A stretch of DNA of 64,000 nucleotides from Dehalococcoidia bacterium (GCA_021295915.1 JAGWBK010000010.1:1-64000); one strand, 5' to 3'; positions 52,694 through 61,609 are shown, counted from the stretch's first letter. Program-made: numbers and translations. Notes: generated from the letters alone by a model not told the origin.

Positions 52694-52905
52694 CTAGAGC
52701 CTGTAGAATCGCGTGGCGTTGCCGCCAAGGAAATTGCTTCGCTCTTTGATGGTAAAAGGACCAATGGCCCGTATTGTTGCATCAAACATTCGTTGATGTG
52801 AAGAAGCCTGGAGACAGACCGGCCAGTCGCTTCCAAACATCAATCTGTCCGTAGCGAACTGCTCTCTTACATGTTCGACGTATGGTCTGTCCGACGTCGA
52901 TCGCG
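52694..52905 (-). pseudogene. C-terminal remnant of an amidohydrolase (lactonase type)
   Basis: About 70 codons without a start read YVEHVREQFATDRLMFGSDW, then a linker, and end in SNFLGGNATRFYRL, which are the C-terminal motifs (active-site Asp in FGSDW) of amidohydrolase family 2 proteins such as L-fuconolactonase. The usual N-terminal 200 residues with the HxH motif are absent; their place is taken by the intact mutarotase gene in another frame. A deletion or incomplete transfer is the simplest reading. Confidence 0.75.
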
Positions 52906-52908
52906 AGA

Positions 52909-53250
52909 CTAGAACCAGTCGATGTCGAACGCTTCTTCCATGGATGCCCACCATTCGCCTTTGGCAGCACCCTCCACCTGCACCTGGAATCCGCGCATCA
53001 ACTCGTCCCACTCGCGCGCTCTGGGAGAAGCGTCCGTGTACGCTTGGAAGTCTCTGGAGGGTTCGAACTTGTCCTCTGTCTCGATGTACATGAACATCCG
53101 CGTGCCCTTGAGGAAGATCTTCATCTTCAGGATGCCGACCGACCTCAGTCCCTCGATCACCTCGGGCCACACCTCCCGATGGTACCGCTTGTACTCGGCG
53201 TTAACGTCGGGATCGTCGCGAAGATCCAGTGTCATTGCGAACGACTTCAA
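52909..53250 (-). CDS. rhaM: L-rhamnose mutarotase-family protein
   Basis: A 113-residue protein of the RhaM (DUF718) family, which interconverts alpha and beta anomers of L-rhamnose or L-fucose-type sugars. YKRYHREVWPEVIEGLRSVG near 20-39 is the conserved active-site helix with its Tyr and His. MFMYIETEDKFEP near 53-65 and KGEWWASMEEAFDID near 97-111 also fit. Start is TTG 53250, 13 bases after the aldo/keto reductase. In L-fucose or rhamnose oxidation a mutarotase supplies the proper anomer to the sugar dehydrogenase next to it. Confidence 0.86.
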   Translation of the reverse strand: MKSFAMTLDLRDDPDVNAEYKRYHREVWPEVIEGLRSVGILKMKIFLKGTRMFMYIETEDKFEPSRDFQAYTDASPRAREWDELMRGFQVQVEGAAKGEWWASMEEAFDIDWF

Positions 53251-53263
53251 GTGCTGCTCCGTA

Positions 53264-54259
53264 TCACGTCAATGACGGTGTCGGTGCCTCCGATGGAATC
53301 AGGCCTTCAGACTTGAGGTCTGACCAGAGAGATGCTGGGATCTCGAACCCCGCCATCTCAACGTTCTCTTCAACCTCAGCGGGTGTTCGAGGGCCAGGAA
53401 TCGTCGCGGCTATTGCGGGATGAGCAAGCCCAAACTGGAGAGCCGCCGCCTTTAGCGGGACGCCATGGCTGTCGCATACAGCCTTGATCTGCCTTGCAGT
53501 TTCCAGCACTTCCGGCGGCGTCCGCTGGTAGAAATACGTCGTATCCGGCCCCAGCTCAGATGCCAGCACCCCACTGTTGTATGGGCCGCCAAGGATCACA
53601 CTGATCTGCTTCGACTCGCACAAGGGCAGGAACTCGTCCAACCCGGAGTGGTCCAGCAGAGTGTACCTCCCGGCGAGCAGGAAGCAGTCGAAATCGCCTT
53701 CGCGTGCAAACCGCGCAGGCATCTCCCACTGGTTCATACCAGCGCCGATTGCCCCAACGACACCCTGGGAGCGTAGCTCCGCGAGCGCCGGAAACGCCTC
53801 GCCAATAGCCTGTTCCCAGTGGTCGTCTGGATCGTGTAACAGCGCAATATCAAGTCGTTCAAGCCCAAGACGGTTAAGGCTTTCCTCAACGGAGCGCAAA
53901 ACGCCGTCCCTGCTGAAGTCAAAGACTACATCGTACGGAGGAACCTCGACGTAGATGTCGTCCTCGCCTGTAGCCTCGTCGTTGGGATCGAGCACTCTAC
54001 CAACTTTCGAGGACAGCACATAGCTGTCTCGATCGAATCCAACCAGGCCCTCTCCATAGAATCGCTCGCTCTTGCCGCGACCATACAGAGGCGCCGTATC
54101 GAAGAAACGGATGCCTAGCTCATAACCACGTCTGACTGAGTCGACTGCGGCCTGTGCGCCGACGGGGGTGAATAGACCGCCCATCGGAGCGCCACCGAGT
54201 CCTAAACAGGTGACCTTGAGGTCCGTCGTTCCGACCTGTCTGAGTTCGAGAGTGTCCAC
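53264..54259 (-). CDS. Aldo/keto reductase, L-fucose (D-threo-aldose) dehydrogenase type
   Basis: A 331-residue NAD(P)-dependent TIM barrel. The catalytic tetrad is visible as Asp54 and Tyr59 (FFDTAPLYGRG), Lys85 (LSSKVGR) and His142 (LLHDPDD). Overall it resembles D-threo-aldose 1-dehydrogenase / L-fucose dehydrogenase (pyridoxal dehydrogenase group), which oxidises L-fucose to its lactone. Start is GTG 54259. It lies 21 bases after SDR 54281-55210 and before rhaM. The context supports a sugar-oxidation role. Confidence 0.85.
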   Translation of the reverse strand: MDTLELRQVGTTDLKVTCLGLGGAPMGGLFTPVGAQAAVDSVRRGYELGIRFFDTAPLYGRGKSERFYGEGLVGFDRDSYVLSSKVGRVLDPNDEATGEDDIYVEVPPYDVVFDFSRDGVLRSVEESLNRLGLERLDIALLHDPDDHWEQAIGEAFPALAELRSQGVVGAIGAGMNQWEMPARFAREGDFDCFLLAGRYTLLDHSGLDEFLPLCESKQISVILGGPYNSGVLASELGPDTTYFYQRTPPEVLETARQIKAVCDSHGVPLKAAALQFGLAHPAIAATIPGPRTPAEVEENVEMAGFEIPASLWSDLKSEGLIPSEAPTPSLT

Positions 54260-54280
54260 AGTTACACCAATGGGTAGCGA

Positions 54281-55210
54281 TTACTCCCGAGGAGCCTGGC
54301 GAGGCGCCGGGTTAACCATGTCCATACCCAGCGTGCCGGGGAACATCGCCGCTATTTCTTCAACAGACCAGCGTCCACTCTTGTGCAGAGTGCGTGCAGG
54401 CTCTGGGTTGTTCATGAGCGAGATCTCGCCGCCTGTCACGTGGAAGAGGTATCCGTTGACGTCCTTGGCCTCGTCCGAAGCGAGCCACGTCACGAACGGG
54501 GCGATGTCTTCAGGCTCACGCCTGAGTTCGAGTGCCCTGGGGCCGGACGCGCCCTGAATGCCTGAGGAGGCCCTGATCGCTCGCGCCGAGTCCGGCACAG
54601 TAGCGGTCATCCGAGAATTCGCCCCTGGGGATATTCCGTTTACCCTGGCACCGTAGCGGCCCATGTCCCGCGCAATGGCTCGTGTGAACCCGGCAATGCC
54701 ATCCTTGGCAGCACCGTAGTTCGACTGCCCGGAGTTGCCGTACAATCCTGACGTGGACGAAAAGGTGATAATGCACCCACTTCGCTGCTGTCTGAACAGA
54801 ATGCACGCAAACTTCGAAACAGTGAATGTACCCTTCATATGGACGGCGATCACGTCGTCCCACTCCTGTTCGGTCATGTTGAACACCATGCGGTCCCTCA
54901 GGATCCCAGCTGGCGTTACGACTATGTCGAGCTTGCCGAAGCTGTCGAGGGCTGTCTTGACGATGTTCTCTCCGCCCTCCATGGTGGCTACTGAGTCGTA
55001 GTTCGCCACGGCTTCGCCGCCTGCGTCCTTGATTTCAGTTACCACTTCGTCGGCGGGCGCAGCAGAAGTGCCTGTACCATCAACGGCTCCGCCGATGTCG
55101 TTCACAACCACCTTGGCGCCCTCTGCTCCAAAGAGCTTGGCTATTCCAGCTCCGATGCCTCGCCCCGATCCGGTGACGATGGCCACTTTGCCTTCAAGTA
55201 GATTTCCCAT
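54281..55210 (-). CDS. SDR family protein, 17-beta-HSD4 type (copy 1)
   Basis: A 309-residue SDR resembling the dehydrogenase domain of peroxisomal multifunctional enzyme type 2. AIVTGSGRGIGAGIAKLFG near 10-28 is the cofactor site. VVVNDIGGAVDGTG near 34-47 is the extended loop of this subfamily. The catalytic NYGAAKDGIAGF is near 167-178. It is a tandem paralogue of the next gene. The C-terminal segment after residue 250 extends beyond simple SDRs. It probably acts on hydroxyacyl or steroid-like substrates; it is first in order with the fucose-type dehydrogenase but need not act with it. Confidence 0.86.
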   Translation of the reverse strand: MGNLLEGKVAIVTGSGRGIGAGIAKLFGAEGAKVVVNDIGGAVDGTGTSAAPADEVVTEIKDAGGEAVANYDSVATMEGGENIVKTALDSFGKLDIVVTPAGILRDRMVFNMTEQEWDDVIAVHMKGTFTVSKFACILFRQQRSGCIITFSSTSGLYGNSGQSNYGAAKDGIAGFTRAIARDMGRYGARVNGISPGANSRMTATVPDSARAIRASSGIQGASGPRALELRREPEDIAPFVTWLASDEAKDVNGYLFHVTGGEISLMNNPEPARTLHKSGRWSVEEIAAMFPGTLGMDMVNPAPRQAPRE

Positions 55211-55271
55211 TGCTTGGTCTCCCGTCTTGTTGCGATGTCAAAATCTCAGCGAGTCTATCCTTGGTCGCCCT

Positions 55272-56195
55272 CTACTGCCGCGGCGGTTGCGGAGGGGATG
55301 GGTTCGGAAGACCGCGCGTGATCTGCTGCGGTACGAGCTCCACAAGCTGGTCCAAGGTCCACTGATCGTCCTGGAAGATCGTGCGTACGCGCCTTGGCAG
55401 TGAAAGCAGTGTGATCGTGCCCCCGTAAACAAGGAACGTCTGCCCATTGACGTTGTCGGCGAAGTCACTCGCTAGGTAGCTTACGAACGGCGCAATGTCG
55501 TCTGGGTCCATCGGGCCCTGAGGTGTAGGGGCGTCACGTCCCTCGTCTCGACCTGAACGCATCTCCCTCGCAACGTCGGGCACAGTCGCCGTCATTCGAG
55601 AAGAAGCTCTTGGGCAGATTGAGTTTGCGGTGACGCCGTAGCGTCCGAGGTCTCGCGCGACTACCTTGGTGAATCCGGCGATGCCCGACTTTGCAGCGGC
55701 GTAATTGCCCTGCCCGGTGTTTCCGAACAGGCCAGACTCAGATGCGAAGGTTATGATTCGACCGGAGCGCTGCTGCCTGAACAGAATAGACGCGAATTTG
55801 ACGACCGTGAACGTCCCCTTCAGGTGGACGTCAATCACGTCGTCCCACTCGTCCTCGGTCATGTTGAAGATCATCCTGTCGCGCAGGATTCCAGCGACGG
55901 TAACGACGATGTCCAACTGTCCATAGTTGTCCAGCGCGCTTTGAACGATGGCCTCTCCACCTTCCATGGTGGCTACGGACTCGTAGTTGGCGACAGCCTC
56001 GCCGCCATTGGCCTTGATCTCGGCGACGACCTCGTCAGCGGGGCTGCTTGAAGCCCCCGAACCATCAACGGCACCGCCGAGGTCGTTCACGATCACCTTG
56101 GCGCCCTCGGCCGCCATCGTAAGCGCAATCCCTCGTCCGATACCGCGGCCAGCGCCTGTGACGATGGCCACCTTGTCAGTCAAAGTATTCGGCAT
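55272..56195 (-). CDS. SDR family protein, 17-beta-HSD4 type (copy 2)
   Basis: A 307-residue SDR very similar to its neighbour at 54281-55210: the blocks VAIVTGAGRGIGRGIAL, VIVNDLGGAVDGSG, ILRDRMIFNMTEDEWDDVI and IAGFTKVVARDLGRYG match it almost residue for residue. The active-site motif is NYAAAKSG near 165. Its Pro-Gly motif after the active site is CPRASSRMT, where copy 1 has SPGANSRMT. RBS GGGAGG precedes ATG 56195. The pair arose by tandem duplication followed by divergence at the C-terminus. Confidence 0.86.
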   Translation of the reverse strand: MPNTLTDKVAIVTGAGRGIGRGIALTMAAEGAKVIVNDLGGAVDGSGASSSPADEVVAEIKANGGEAVANYESVATMEGGEAIVQSALDNYGQLDIVVTVAGILRDRMIFNMTEDEWDDVIDVHLKGTFTVVKFASILFRQQRSGRIITFASESGLFGNTGQGNYAAAKSGIAGFTKVVARDLGRYGVTANSICPRASSRMTATVPDVAREMRSGRDEGRDAPTPQGPMDPDDIAPFVSYLASDFADNVNGQTFLVYGGTITLLSLPRRVRTIFQDDQWTLDQLVELVPQQITRGLPNPSPPQPPRQ

Positions 56196-56255
56196 GAATT
56201 CCTCCCGTTTTCAGCACGCCCGCGAATCTCTGCCGCGGGCCGAGTTTCTACGTGT

Positions 56256-56281
56256 TCGACCTAGGCTCTGCCTAGTGTCGA
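56256..56281. terminator. Hairpin between Nudix gene and SDR copy 2
   Basis: TCGAC and CTAGGC (56256-56266) pair with GCCTAG and GTCGA (56270-56281) around TCT, with one bulged T. It lies 47 bases past the Nudix stop on the minus strand. There is no T-run, so it may instead be a processing or operator site. Confidence 0.4.
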
Positions 56282-56327
56282 GGCGTGCACAGTGTACAGG
56301 AATTCAACGCCTCGATAAACCGTATAG

Positions 56328-56825
56328 CTACGAGCCAGGCAAGCCGGTCACATGCTCGATGGCCCGGATACCAAGCAGCCTGACATCATCAGGTGGCACC
56401 TCAGGGGGCCGTTTTCCGTCGGCGAGTGGGCGCAGGTCCGCCAGTTCGTCCTTTGACACCCATCGCCAACCCTCAGCCAATTCTGGAGAATCCGTAGTCG
56501 GGCGACAGAAGTAGATCATGTCGATGTGCTTGTGAAAACCATCCACCGGGTCGTGAATGTCCTCAACCATGATCGTGTACGGCGGCAGAACCTGCTCCGG
56601 GTAGTTCAGATTCAACTCAGGGGACGTAGGAACCACTTCAACCTCGATTCCGGTCTCCTCAAGTACCTCCCGCAGTACTGCCTGAACAGGATCCTCGTTT
56701 TCCTTGATGTGTCCCCCGGGTGGCAGCCACGCCTCGACCTTGCGGTGCCAGTGCAGTGCGGTACACTCTTTGCGTACAACGAAGCCCGTGGCGGTGAAGT
56801 GCCTGATCAGGTCTCCACCTGCCAT
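56328..56825 (-). CDS. Nudix hydrolase
   Basis: A 165-residue Nudix protein. The box begins GGHIKENEDP near 37 and contains LREVLEETGIE near 51-61. The upstream LHWHRKVEAWLPPGG fits the family of small-molecule diphosphatases. It starts with ATG 56825, overlapping the stop of the PKD/DUF4349 lipoprotein gene by one base (TGATG), so translation is coupled. Substrate unknown. Confidence 0.88.
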   Translation of the reverse strand: MAGGDLIRHFTATGFVVRKECTALHWHRKVEAWLPPGGHIKENEDPVQAVLREVLEETGIEVEVVPTSPELNLNYPEQVLPPYTIMVEDIHDPVDGFHKHIDMIYFCRPTTDSPELAEGWRWVSKDELADLRPLADGKRPPEVPPDDVRLLGIRAIEHVTGLPGS

Positions 56826-58528
56826 CAGGAGTCCGAGCCCACGTTCTGTTCAACGGTGTGGACTTCAACTCTGCTCCTGCGCCTTCTCCACACCCTGACA
56901 ATTAACCACAAGACTCCGCCAATGACCGCCCAGAGCGGCGAGAAGATCACAAGCCAGATGAGTGCAACCAACGCTCCCTGAGCAAGCTCTGAAAGCCCTC
57001 TGACGGCGCTTTTGAGGCTGCCGGCGAAGTCATACCCTCCGACCACGAAGCCGAGATGTTCTCTCACCACAACTTCCACTATGCGCGTCGCCTCAATTTC
57101 CCCGACCTCGCTCTCAGCGGTGATAGTCAGTCGGGCGATGTAGGGCTGCGGGCGATAGTCGCTATACACATGAGTCGCAAAGGCTCGAGTCGTGCCTTCT
57201 GGAAGCTCTCCCTCTTCGGGTGGCAGGCCATCACCAAAGTCCCATTCATATCTGACATCGGTCAGCCCCTGCGGCCTCGTGAATGAGCCCGAGAAGGGCA
57301 CTTCGGTGTTCTGCTCAACCTCCATCCAGTCTCCCGCAAATACCTCAATCACAGGTACCTCGGACACAGAGACTGTAATCGTGTCCTTCCCCTCTACAAT
57401 TCCCCCTTCACCCGTACCCGTGATCGTCACCTGCGCGATGAATGGCGAACCGATAGTGCTGCCGTACACGTGGTTTACGGTCGCGGTTGTAAGCTCACCG
57501 GGCGTCTGAGTAGGGGCCGTCCTGTAGATGGTCTGAGGTTCTGTTGCATCTCCGAAGTCCCAGGTGATGGTGTAGTCCTCAATGCCTTCTGGTGGGCTGA
57601 ATGTCGCCCTGAACTTGACTGATTCGTGGACTGCAACGGTCTGGTCAGATCCACTGTCAACTGTGACCTCAACTGGGGCAAGTCTGAGGTTCACACGGAT
57701 TATGGAAAATGCTGCAGACTCCTCCAGGAACTTGATCCGCCCTGAAAGACGTTCCACCTCTTCCTGAACCCTGGACAAGTCCCGCTGTACTTCCAGGGCG
57801 GCCTCCACTGTCGCGGCCCGCTCGAGAAGCCCCAGCAGAGCTTCCTGTGTTGCCCGCTGATTCTTCAGCCTTGATCCGAGGTCCACGTACTCGTCGGTCA
57901 CGTCCCTGCTGCTCGTGTTCTCAGATTCCACCTTAGTAGCGAGAACTCGTAGTTCGTCGATCGTGTCGTCGAGTACGTCCGCTGGCACCCGGATACTGAT
58001 GCTACCTCCGTGCAGAGCCCACCTGCCGCTGTCAACCACCCACCCGCCGGCTCCATCGGCAAGGTCCGCAATTTCGTCAATGGCCGTCTGGATTTCATCC
58101 ACGACCAGCGACATATCAACCTCTCGGATGATTATCCGCCGTTGCGTTACGAGCTGCGCAGGTGCTGCGGCCTCCGATATGGCGTCGTCTGAGGCCATCT
58201 GAGCCTCCACCTTCACCGGGGCAGGACGGGCAGCCGGTGCCTGAGGCGCAGCCGCAGCAGGCTGAGCGGGAGCAGCCTGGACCTTCGCCGCCGGGTTTCC
58301 CGGGTTTCCGGGCATCCCTGGACTCCCCTGCGGTCCAGGGGGGCTCGCCATACCCTGCTGGGCCAGCGCCGGTGCCTCGGCCACCATTTCGTCGAGCGAT
58401 TCTGAAGTCTGCCGTGCCCAATCCATGTCTGAAGTTGCTGATTCCTCGGCACTTCCGCACGCGGCCAACCCCCACAGGACAGTTGAGAAAGCAACCAATG
58501 CAGCTAGAAGAAGGAAAAGTCTATACAT
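56825..58528 (-). CDS. DUF4349 lipoprotein with collagen-like stretch and two PKD-like domains
   Basis: A 567-residue cell-surface protein. The N-terminus is a lipoprotein signal (hydrophobic 5-22, lipobox GLAAC with Cys24). Residues about 62-80 are collagen-like Gly-X-Y repeats (GPQGSPGMPGNPGNP), followed by an Ala/Pro-rich linker. DUF4349 spans about 125-310, with a coiled coil (RDLSRVQEEVERLSGRIKFL). Two PKD-like domains follow (WDFGDATEPQ near 330, WDFGDGLPPEEG near 430). A transmembrane helix lies near 524-548 with a basic tail RVWRRRRSR. Usual DUF4349 proteins lack the PKD part. It has both a lipid anchor and a C-terminal membrane helix. Function unknown; possibly envelope binding. Confidence 0.85.
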   Translation of the reverse strand: MYRLFLLLAALVAFSTVLWGLAACGSAEESATSDMDWARQTSESLDEMVAEAPALAQQGMASPPGPQGSPGMPGNPGNPAAKVQAAPAQPAAAAPQAPAARPAPVKVEAQMASDDAISEAAAPAQLVTQRRIIIREVDMSLVVDEIQTAIDEIADLADGAGGWVVDSGRWALHGGSISIRVPADVLDDTIDELRVLATKVESENTSSRDVTDEYVDLGSRLKNQRATQEALLGLLERAATVEAALEVQRDLSRVQEEVERLSGRIKFLEESAAFSIIRVNLRLAPVEVTVDSGSDQTVAVHESVKFRATFSPPEGIEDYTITWDFGDATEPQTIYRTAPTQTPGELTTATVNHVYGSTIGSPFIAQVTITGTGEGGIVEGKDTITVSVSEVPVIEVFAGDWMEVEQNTEVPFSGSFTRPQGLTDVRYEWDFGDGLPPEEGELPEGTTRAFATHVYSDYRPQPYIARLTITAESEVGEIEATRIVEVVVREHLGFVVGGYDFAGSLKSAVRGLSELAQGALVALIWLVIFSPLWAVIGGVLWLIVRVWRRRRSRVEVHTVEQNVGSDS

Positions 58529-58637
58529 CCGAAGGTACCCCCTTTTCGGGCGTGATGTCAGTATAGACGAACGGCGAGACGACTTTGTTCCATCCGTGTT
58601 TCAGCAGATGGGACGCGGCGGCAGCCTTTGAGGAATG

Positions 58638-59867
58638 CTAGTTGGAATCTACCGCCCAGTCGGAAGCCAGCCCCAGCACTCTGAAACCGTAGTTCTCTTC
58701 CGTTCTCTCGGCGGGAGGAAGGATCTCGACCACAGCGCGGGAGAGCCCTACGACTTCTCCCTTTTCGTCGAAGCTGTAGTTATCACCTATCGCCCCGCTC
58801 CAGGTGATCTCGTACAGGCAATCCCTGAAACCATCGGCGTCTTGATCGTCGCCCGTCCGTTTGAGGCATTCGGCCGCGATGTAGACGTCGTCATAGGCAG
58901 AGCCAAGATGCCAGGGCAGGGTGACGTAGTTGTACCGTTCCCGGAAATCCGAAAGCACTTGCTGGGCCTTCTCGTTCTTCGGATCAGGCGCTGCAGTTAT
59001 CGCCTTCATCCCAGTCGCCGCGTCTCCTGCGATCTCAAGCGCAGTGACTCCAACCGAAACGGTTTCTCCGTAGATTGGGCCTTCATAGCTGATCTCTCGC
59101 GCCTGCTTTACGATTGTGCCGCCCGCGAACTCGGACTGGGGAGATATGTGCAATGCGTCAGGACTCGACTCGAATAACTTCGTCAACTGCGTCCTGAAGT
59201 CAGTGATGTCGGACGAAAAGCGTTCCTCAGCCACGATCTCTCCACCTAGTTCGGTGAATCGGTCGACTGAGGTCCGCCTAACGCACTCAGCATAGTCAGT
59301 CTCTTCCGTGATCGTGGCTAGGGTACGAACACCATCCGACCAGAGAACGTTGCCGGTGCTGACACCGTCCTCGACATCGCTGATCTGCGTTCGGAATAAA
59401 TAGTCTCCTGCGTCGGCTATGTCAGGGTTGCTAGCGAGGCCTGAGAACAGGACAACTCTGTTCTCTTCAGCGAGTGGCGCGACTCCCAGCATCGCGCCGC
59501 TGCACGAAGTGCCAAGGATGATCTTTACACCGTCGACATCCGTCAGTTTTCTGAACGCCGTAATCGCGTCTTGCGCGTTGCACTTTGAGTCTTCGATAAC
59601 GAGTTCCAGCTTGTTCCCGTTGACTCCTCTCGCTGCGTTAATCTCATCGGCGGCCATCTGCTTGGCGTGTGCAGCCACGTTCCCATAGGTCTCGCCAACA
59701 CCTGTAATCGAGTCCATGACGCCGATCCTGTACGCAGCAGAAGCGGGAGTGTCGACAGCAGCAGCTTGTTCCTCGGACTCGCAAGCGACAGCTAGGAAAC
59801 TGGCAAGGATAACCACTGCCAGGACACCTACAAGCCCGTTAAACGCAAAGATGCGCGTATTGCCCAA
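58638..59867 (-). CDS. ABC transporter substrate-binding lipoprotein (LivK-type)
   Basis: A 409-residue periplasmic-binding-type lipoprotein of the branched-chain amino acid class. The lipobox LAVAC is at about 25-29. YRIGVMDSITGVGETYGNV near 46-64 begins the first lobe; VKIILGTSCSGAMLGVAPLA and VVLFSGLASNPDIADAGDYL continue the fold. There is no LivH, LivM, LivG or LivF gene nearby, so it is an orphan. TTG 59867 is the likely start, with GGGG about 9 bases upstream. It follows cobQ by 11 bases on the same strand. Confidence 0.87.
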   Translation of the reverse strand: MGNTRIFAFNGLVGVLAVVILASFLAVACESEEQAAAVDTPASAAYRIGVMDSITGVGETYGNVAAHAKQMAADEINAARGVNGNKLELVIEDSKCNAQDAITAFRKLTDVDGVKIILGTSCSGAMLGVAPLAEENRVVLFSGLASNPDIADAGDYLFRTQISDVEDGVSTGNVLWSDGVRTLATITEETDYAECVRRTSVDRFTELGGEIVAEERFSSDITDFRTQLTKLFESSPDALHISPQSEFAGGTIVKQAREISYEGPIYGETVSVGVTALEIAGDAATGMKAITAAPDPKNEKAQQVLSDFRERYNYVTLPWHLGSAYDDVYIAAECLKRTGDDQDADGFRDCLYEITWSGAIGDNYSFDEKGEVVGLSRAVVEILPPAERTEENYGFRVLGLASDWAVDSN

Positions 59868-59878
59868 TCGAAGAACCC

Positions 59879-61396
59879 CTATCCAATCTCCATAGAGCTG
59901 TAGAGGAGGCCGACGTCCAGGTGTTCCCGGAGATAGCTCGCGAGCCTGTCGTATTCAGCATCCTGGGAAAAGTCATCTGTCCCGTAACTGCCGTCCAGGC
60001 CACGCATGGTCGCCACGTTGCTCAAAATCCTGTCCACCACTTCGTCGTTCTTGAAGAGGTCATGGACGTACGTGCCCAGTACGCGTCCGCTGGCGTCAAC
60101 GAATCCCACCGGCGGACCGCCGTCATGGGGGTTCATGACAGGGTTCGCCTCACCGCGGGAATCGCTGACGCCGACGTGTATCTCATATCCTGCGAAGTCA
60201 AGTCCGGATGCCCCTTCTAGCAGTCCGGTATTCCCGACGATAGTGCCCTGAGTCCGGGTCGTGGTCTTGTCGCTGACGAAGTGTGTATCGATGTCCAGGA
60301 TGCCCATACCTTGCACCACAGGTTGGTCAGACTCCACTCCGTCCGGGTCGTGTATTGACGCCCCCAGCATTTGCATTCCACCGCACACACCGACGAGAGG
60401 TCGATCGTCCTCCAGATGACGCCTGACGCCCTCTTCCACTCCAGACTCTCTGAGCGCAGTCAGGTCATCCACCGTCGTCTTGGATCCCGGGATGATGACC
60501 AGGTCAGGACGACCTAGCTCGGACGACCGCCTCACATACCTCAATCGCACACCATCGCGGCGCGCCAGCGGGTCGAATTCGTCGAAGTTCGCCATGTGAG
60601 GCAGGGCGAGGATCGCAATGTCGATGGTGCCGCAATGCACATTCCGGTCCGACACCCTGGCCATCCTGGGCGAATCTTCCTCAGGTACGTACACATCGGT
60701 CAGATATGGGAGCACACCAGCGACAGGCACATTGGTGAGGTCTTCGATCATGTCCAGGCCCGGCTTCAGAAGCTCTACGTCGCCCCTGAACTTGTTGATG
60801 ATGAAGCCCTTGATGAGTTCCCGCTCGCGTTTCGCGACCAACTCTACCGTGCCATACAGCGAGGCAAACACACCACCCTTGTCTATGTCTCCAACGAGAA
60901 AGACAGGAGCATTGGCGTGCAGAGCAATTGCCATGTTGACGATATCGCCAGATCGCAGGTTGATCTCCGCCGGACTGCCCGCCCCCTCGACCACAATAAT
61001 GTCGTAACGCTGTCTGAGATTGTCCAGTGCGTCTGCTACGACCGTCCACAGACGCTTCTTGCGCGTCAGGAAGTCCATCGCCTGAAGCTTCCCACGCATC
61101 TTCCCCATTGCAACCAGTTGGGAAGTCCTATGTCCTTCGGGCTTGAGAAGCACCGGGTTCATCTCGACTTCAGGCTCAACGCCGGCTGCATCTGCCTGTA
61201 CTGCCTGGGCCCGACCGATCTCCAATCCGTCGGGAGTGACGGCCGAGTTGAGCGACATATTCTGAGCCTTGAACGGTGCGACTCTGTACCCATCCTGGGC
61301 AAACAGCCGGCACAGCCCCGTGACGATAAAGCTCTTACCAACCGACGATCCCGTACCCTGGATCATCACAACTCGCGCTGGCCTCAGTTCTGTCAT
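59879..61396 (-). CDS. cobQ: Cobyric acid synthase (adenosylcobyrate synthase)
   Basis: Amidates four carboxyl groups of adenosylcobyrinate diamide using glutamine and ATP, in cobalamin synthesis. The 505-residue protein has the N-terminal ATP site VMIQGTGSSVGKSF near 10-23, KAQNMSLNS near 43-51, VVEGAGSPAEINLR near 135-148 and FLVGDIDKGGVFASLYGT near 165-182. The C-terminal glutaminase-like domain has the nucleophile in GVCGGMQMLG near 340 and VHDLF near 440. It is the only corrinoid-synthesis gene in the window and would support the class II RNR at 10476. No cobalamin riboswitch was seen upstream. Confidence 0.94.
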   Translation of the reverse strand: MTELRPARVVMIQGTGSSVGKSFIVTGLCRLFAQDGYRVAPFKAQNMSLNSAVTPDGLEIGRAQAVQADAAGVEPEVEMNPVLLKPEGHRTSQLVAMGKMRGKLQAMDFLTRKKRLWTVVADALDNLRQRYDIIVVEGAGSPAEINLRSGDIVNMAIALHANAPVFLVGDIDKGGVFASLYGTVELVAKRERELIKGFIINKFRGDVELLKPGLDMIEDLTNVPVAGVLPYLTDVYVPEEDSPRMARVSDRNVHCGTIDIAILALPHMANFDEFDPLARRDGVRLRYVRRSSELGRPDLVIIPGSKTTVDDLTALRESGVEEGVRRHLEDDRPLVGVCGGMQMLGASIHDPDGVESDQPVVQGMGILDIDTHFVSDKTTTRTQGTIVGNTGLLEGASGLDFAGYEIHVGVSDSRGEANPVMNPHDGGPPVGFVDASGRVLGTYVHDLFKNDEVVDRILSNVATMRGLDGSYGTDDFSQDAEYDRLASYLREHLDVGLLYSSMEIG

Positions 61397-61609
61397 GGGT
61401 GAGTCCGATCCTCAACTAGCGTTCGTCAAACGAAGGAAAGCATACAGGAGAATTGCAATCCTAAACAGAAGGCCACAACTCAAGAGCCAGTGTTTTGACA
61501 GTCCAGCGGTCCTCTGGCACTGACATCCGCCGGGTCTACTGACGCTGAAGACGTGGTAGGCCATCCGAGGATGCTGACTTCAATCAGGATTGGCTTGCGA
61601 CTTGAACCT

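Noticed and set aside
52912-53170. Extension of the amidohydrolase remnant through the mutarotase region
   Set aside because: The frame is open but its translation there is unrelated to amidohydrolases; the mutarotase frame shows the conserved family motifs.
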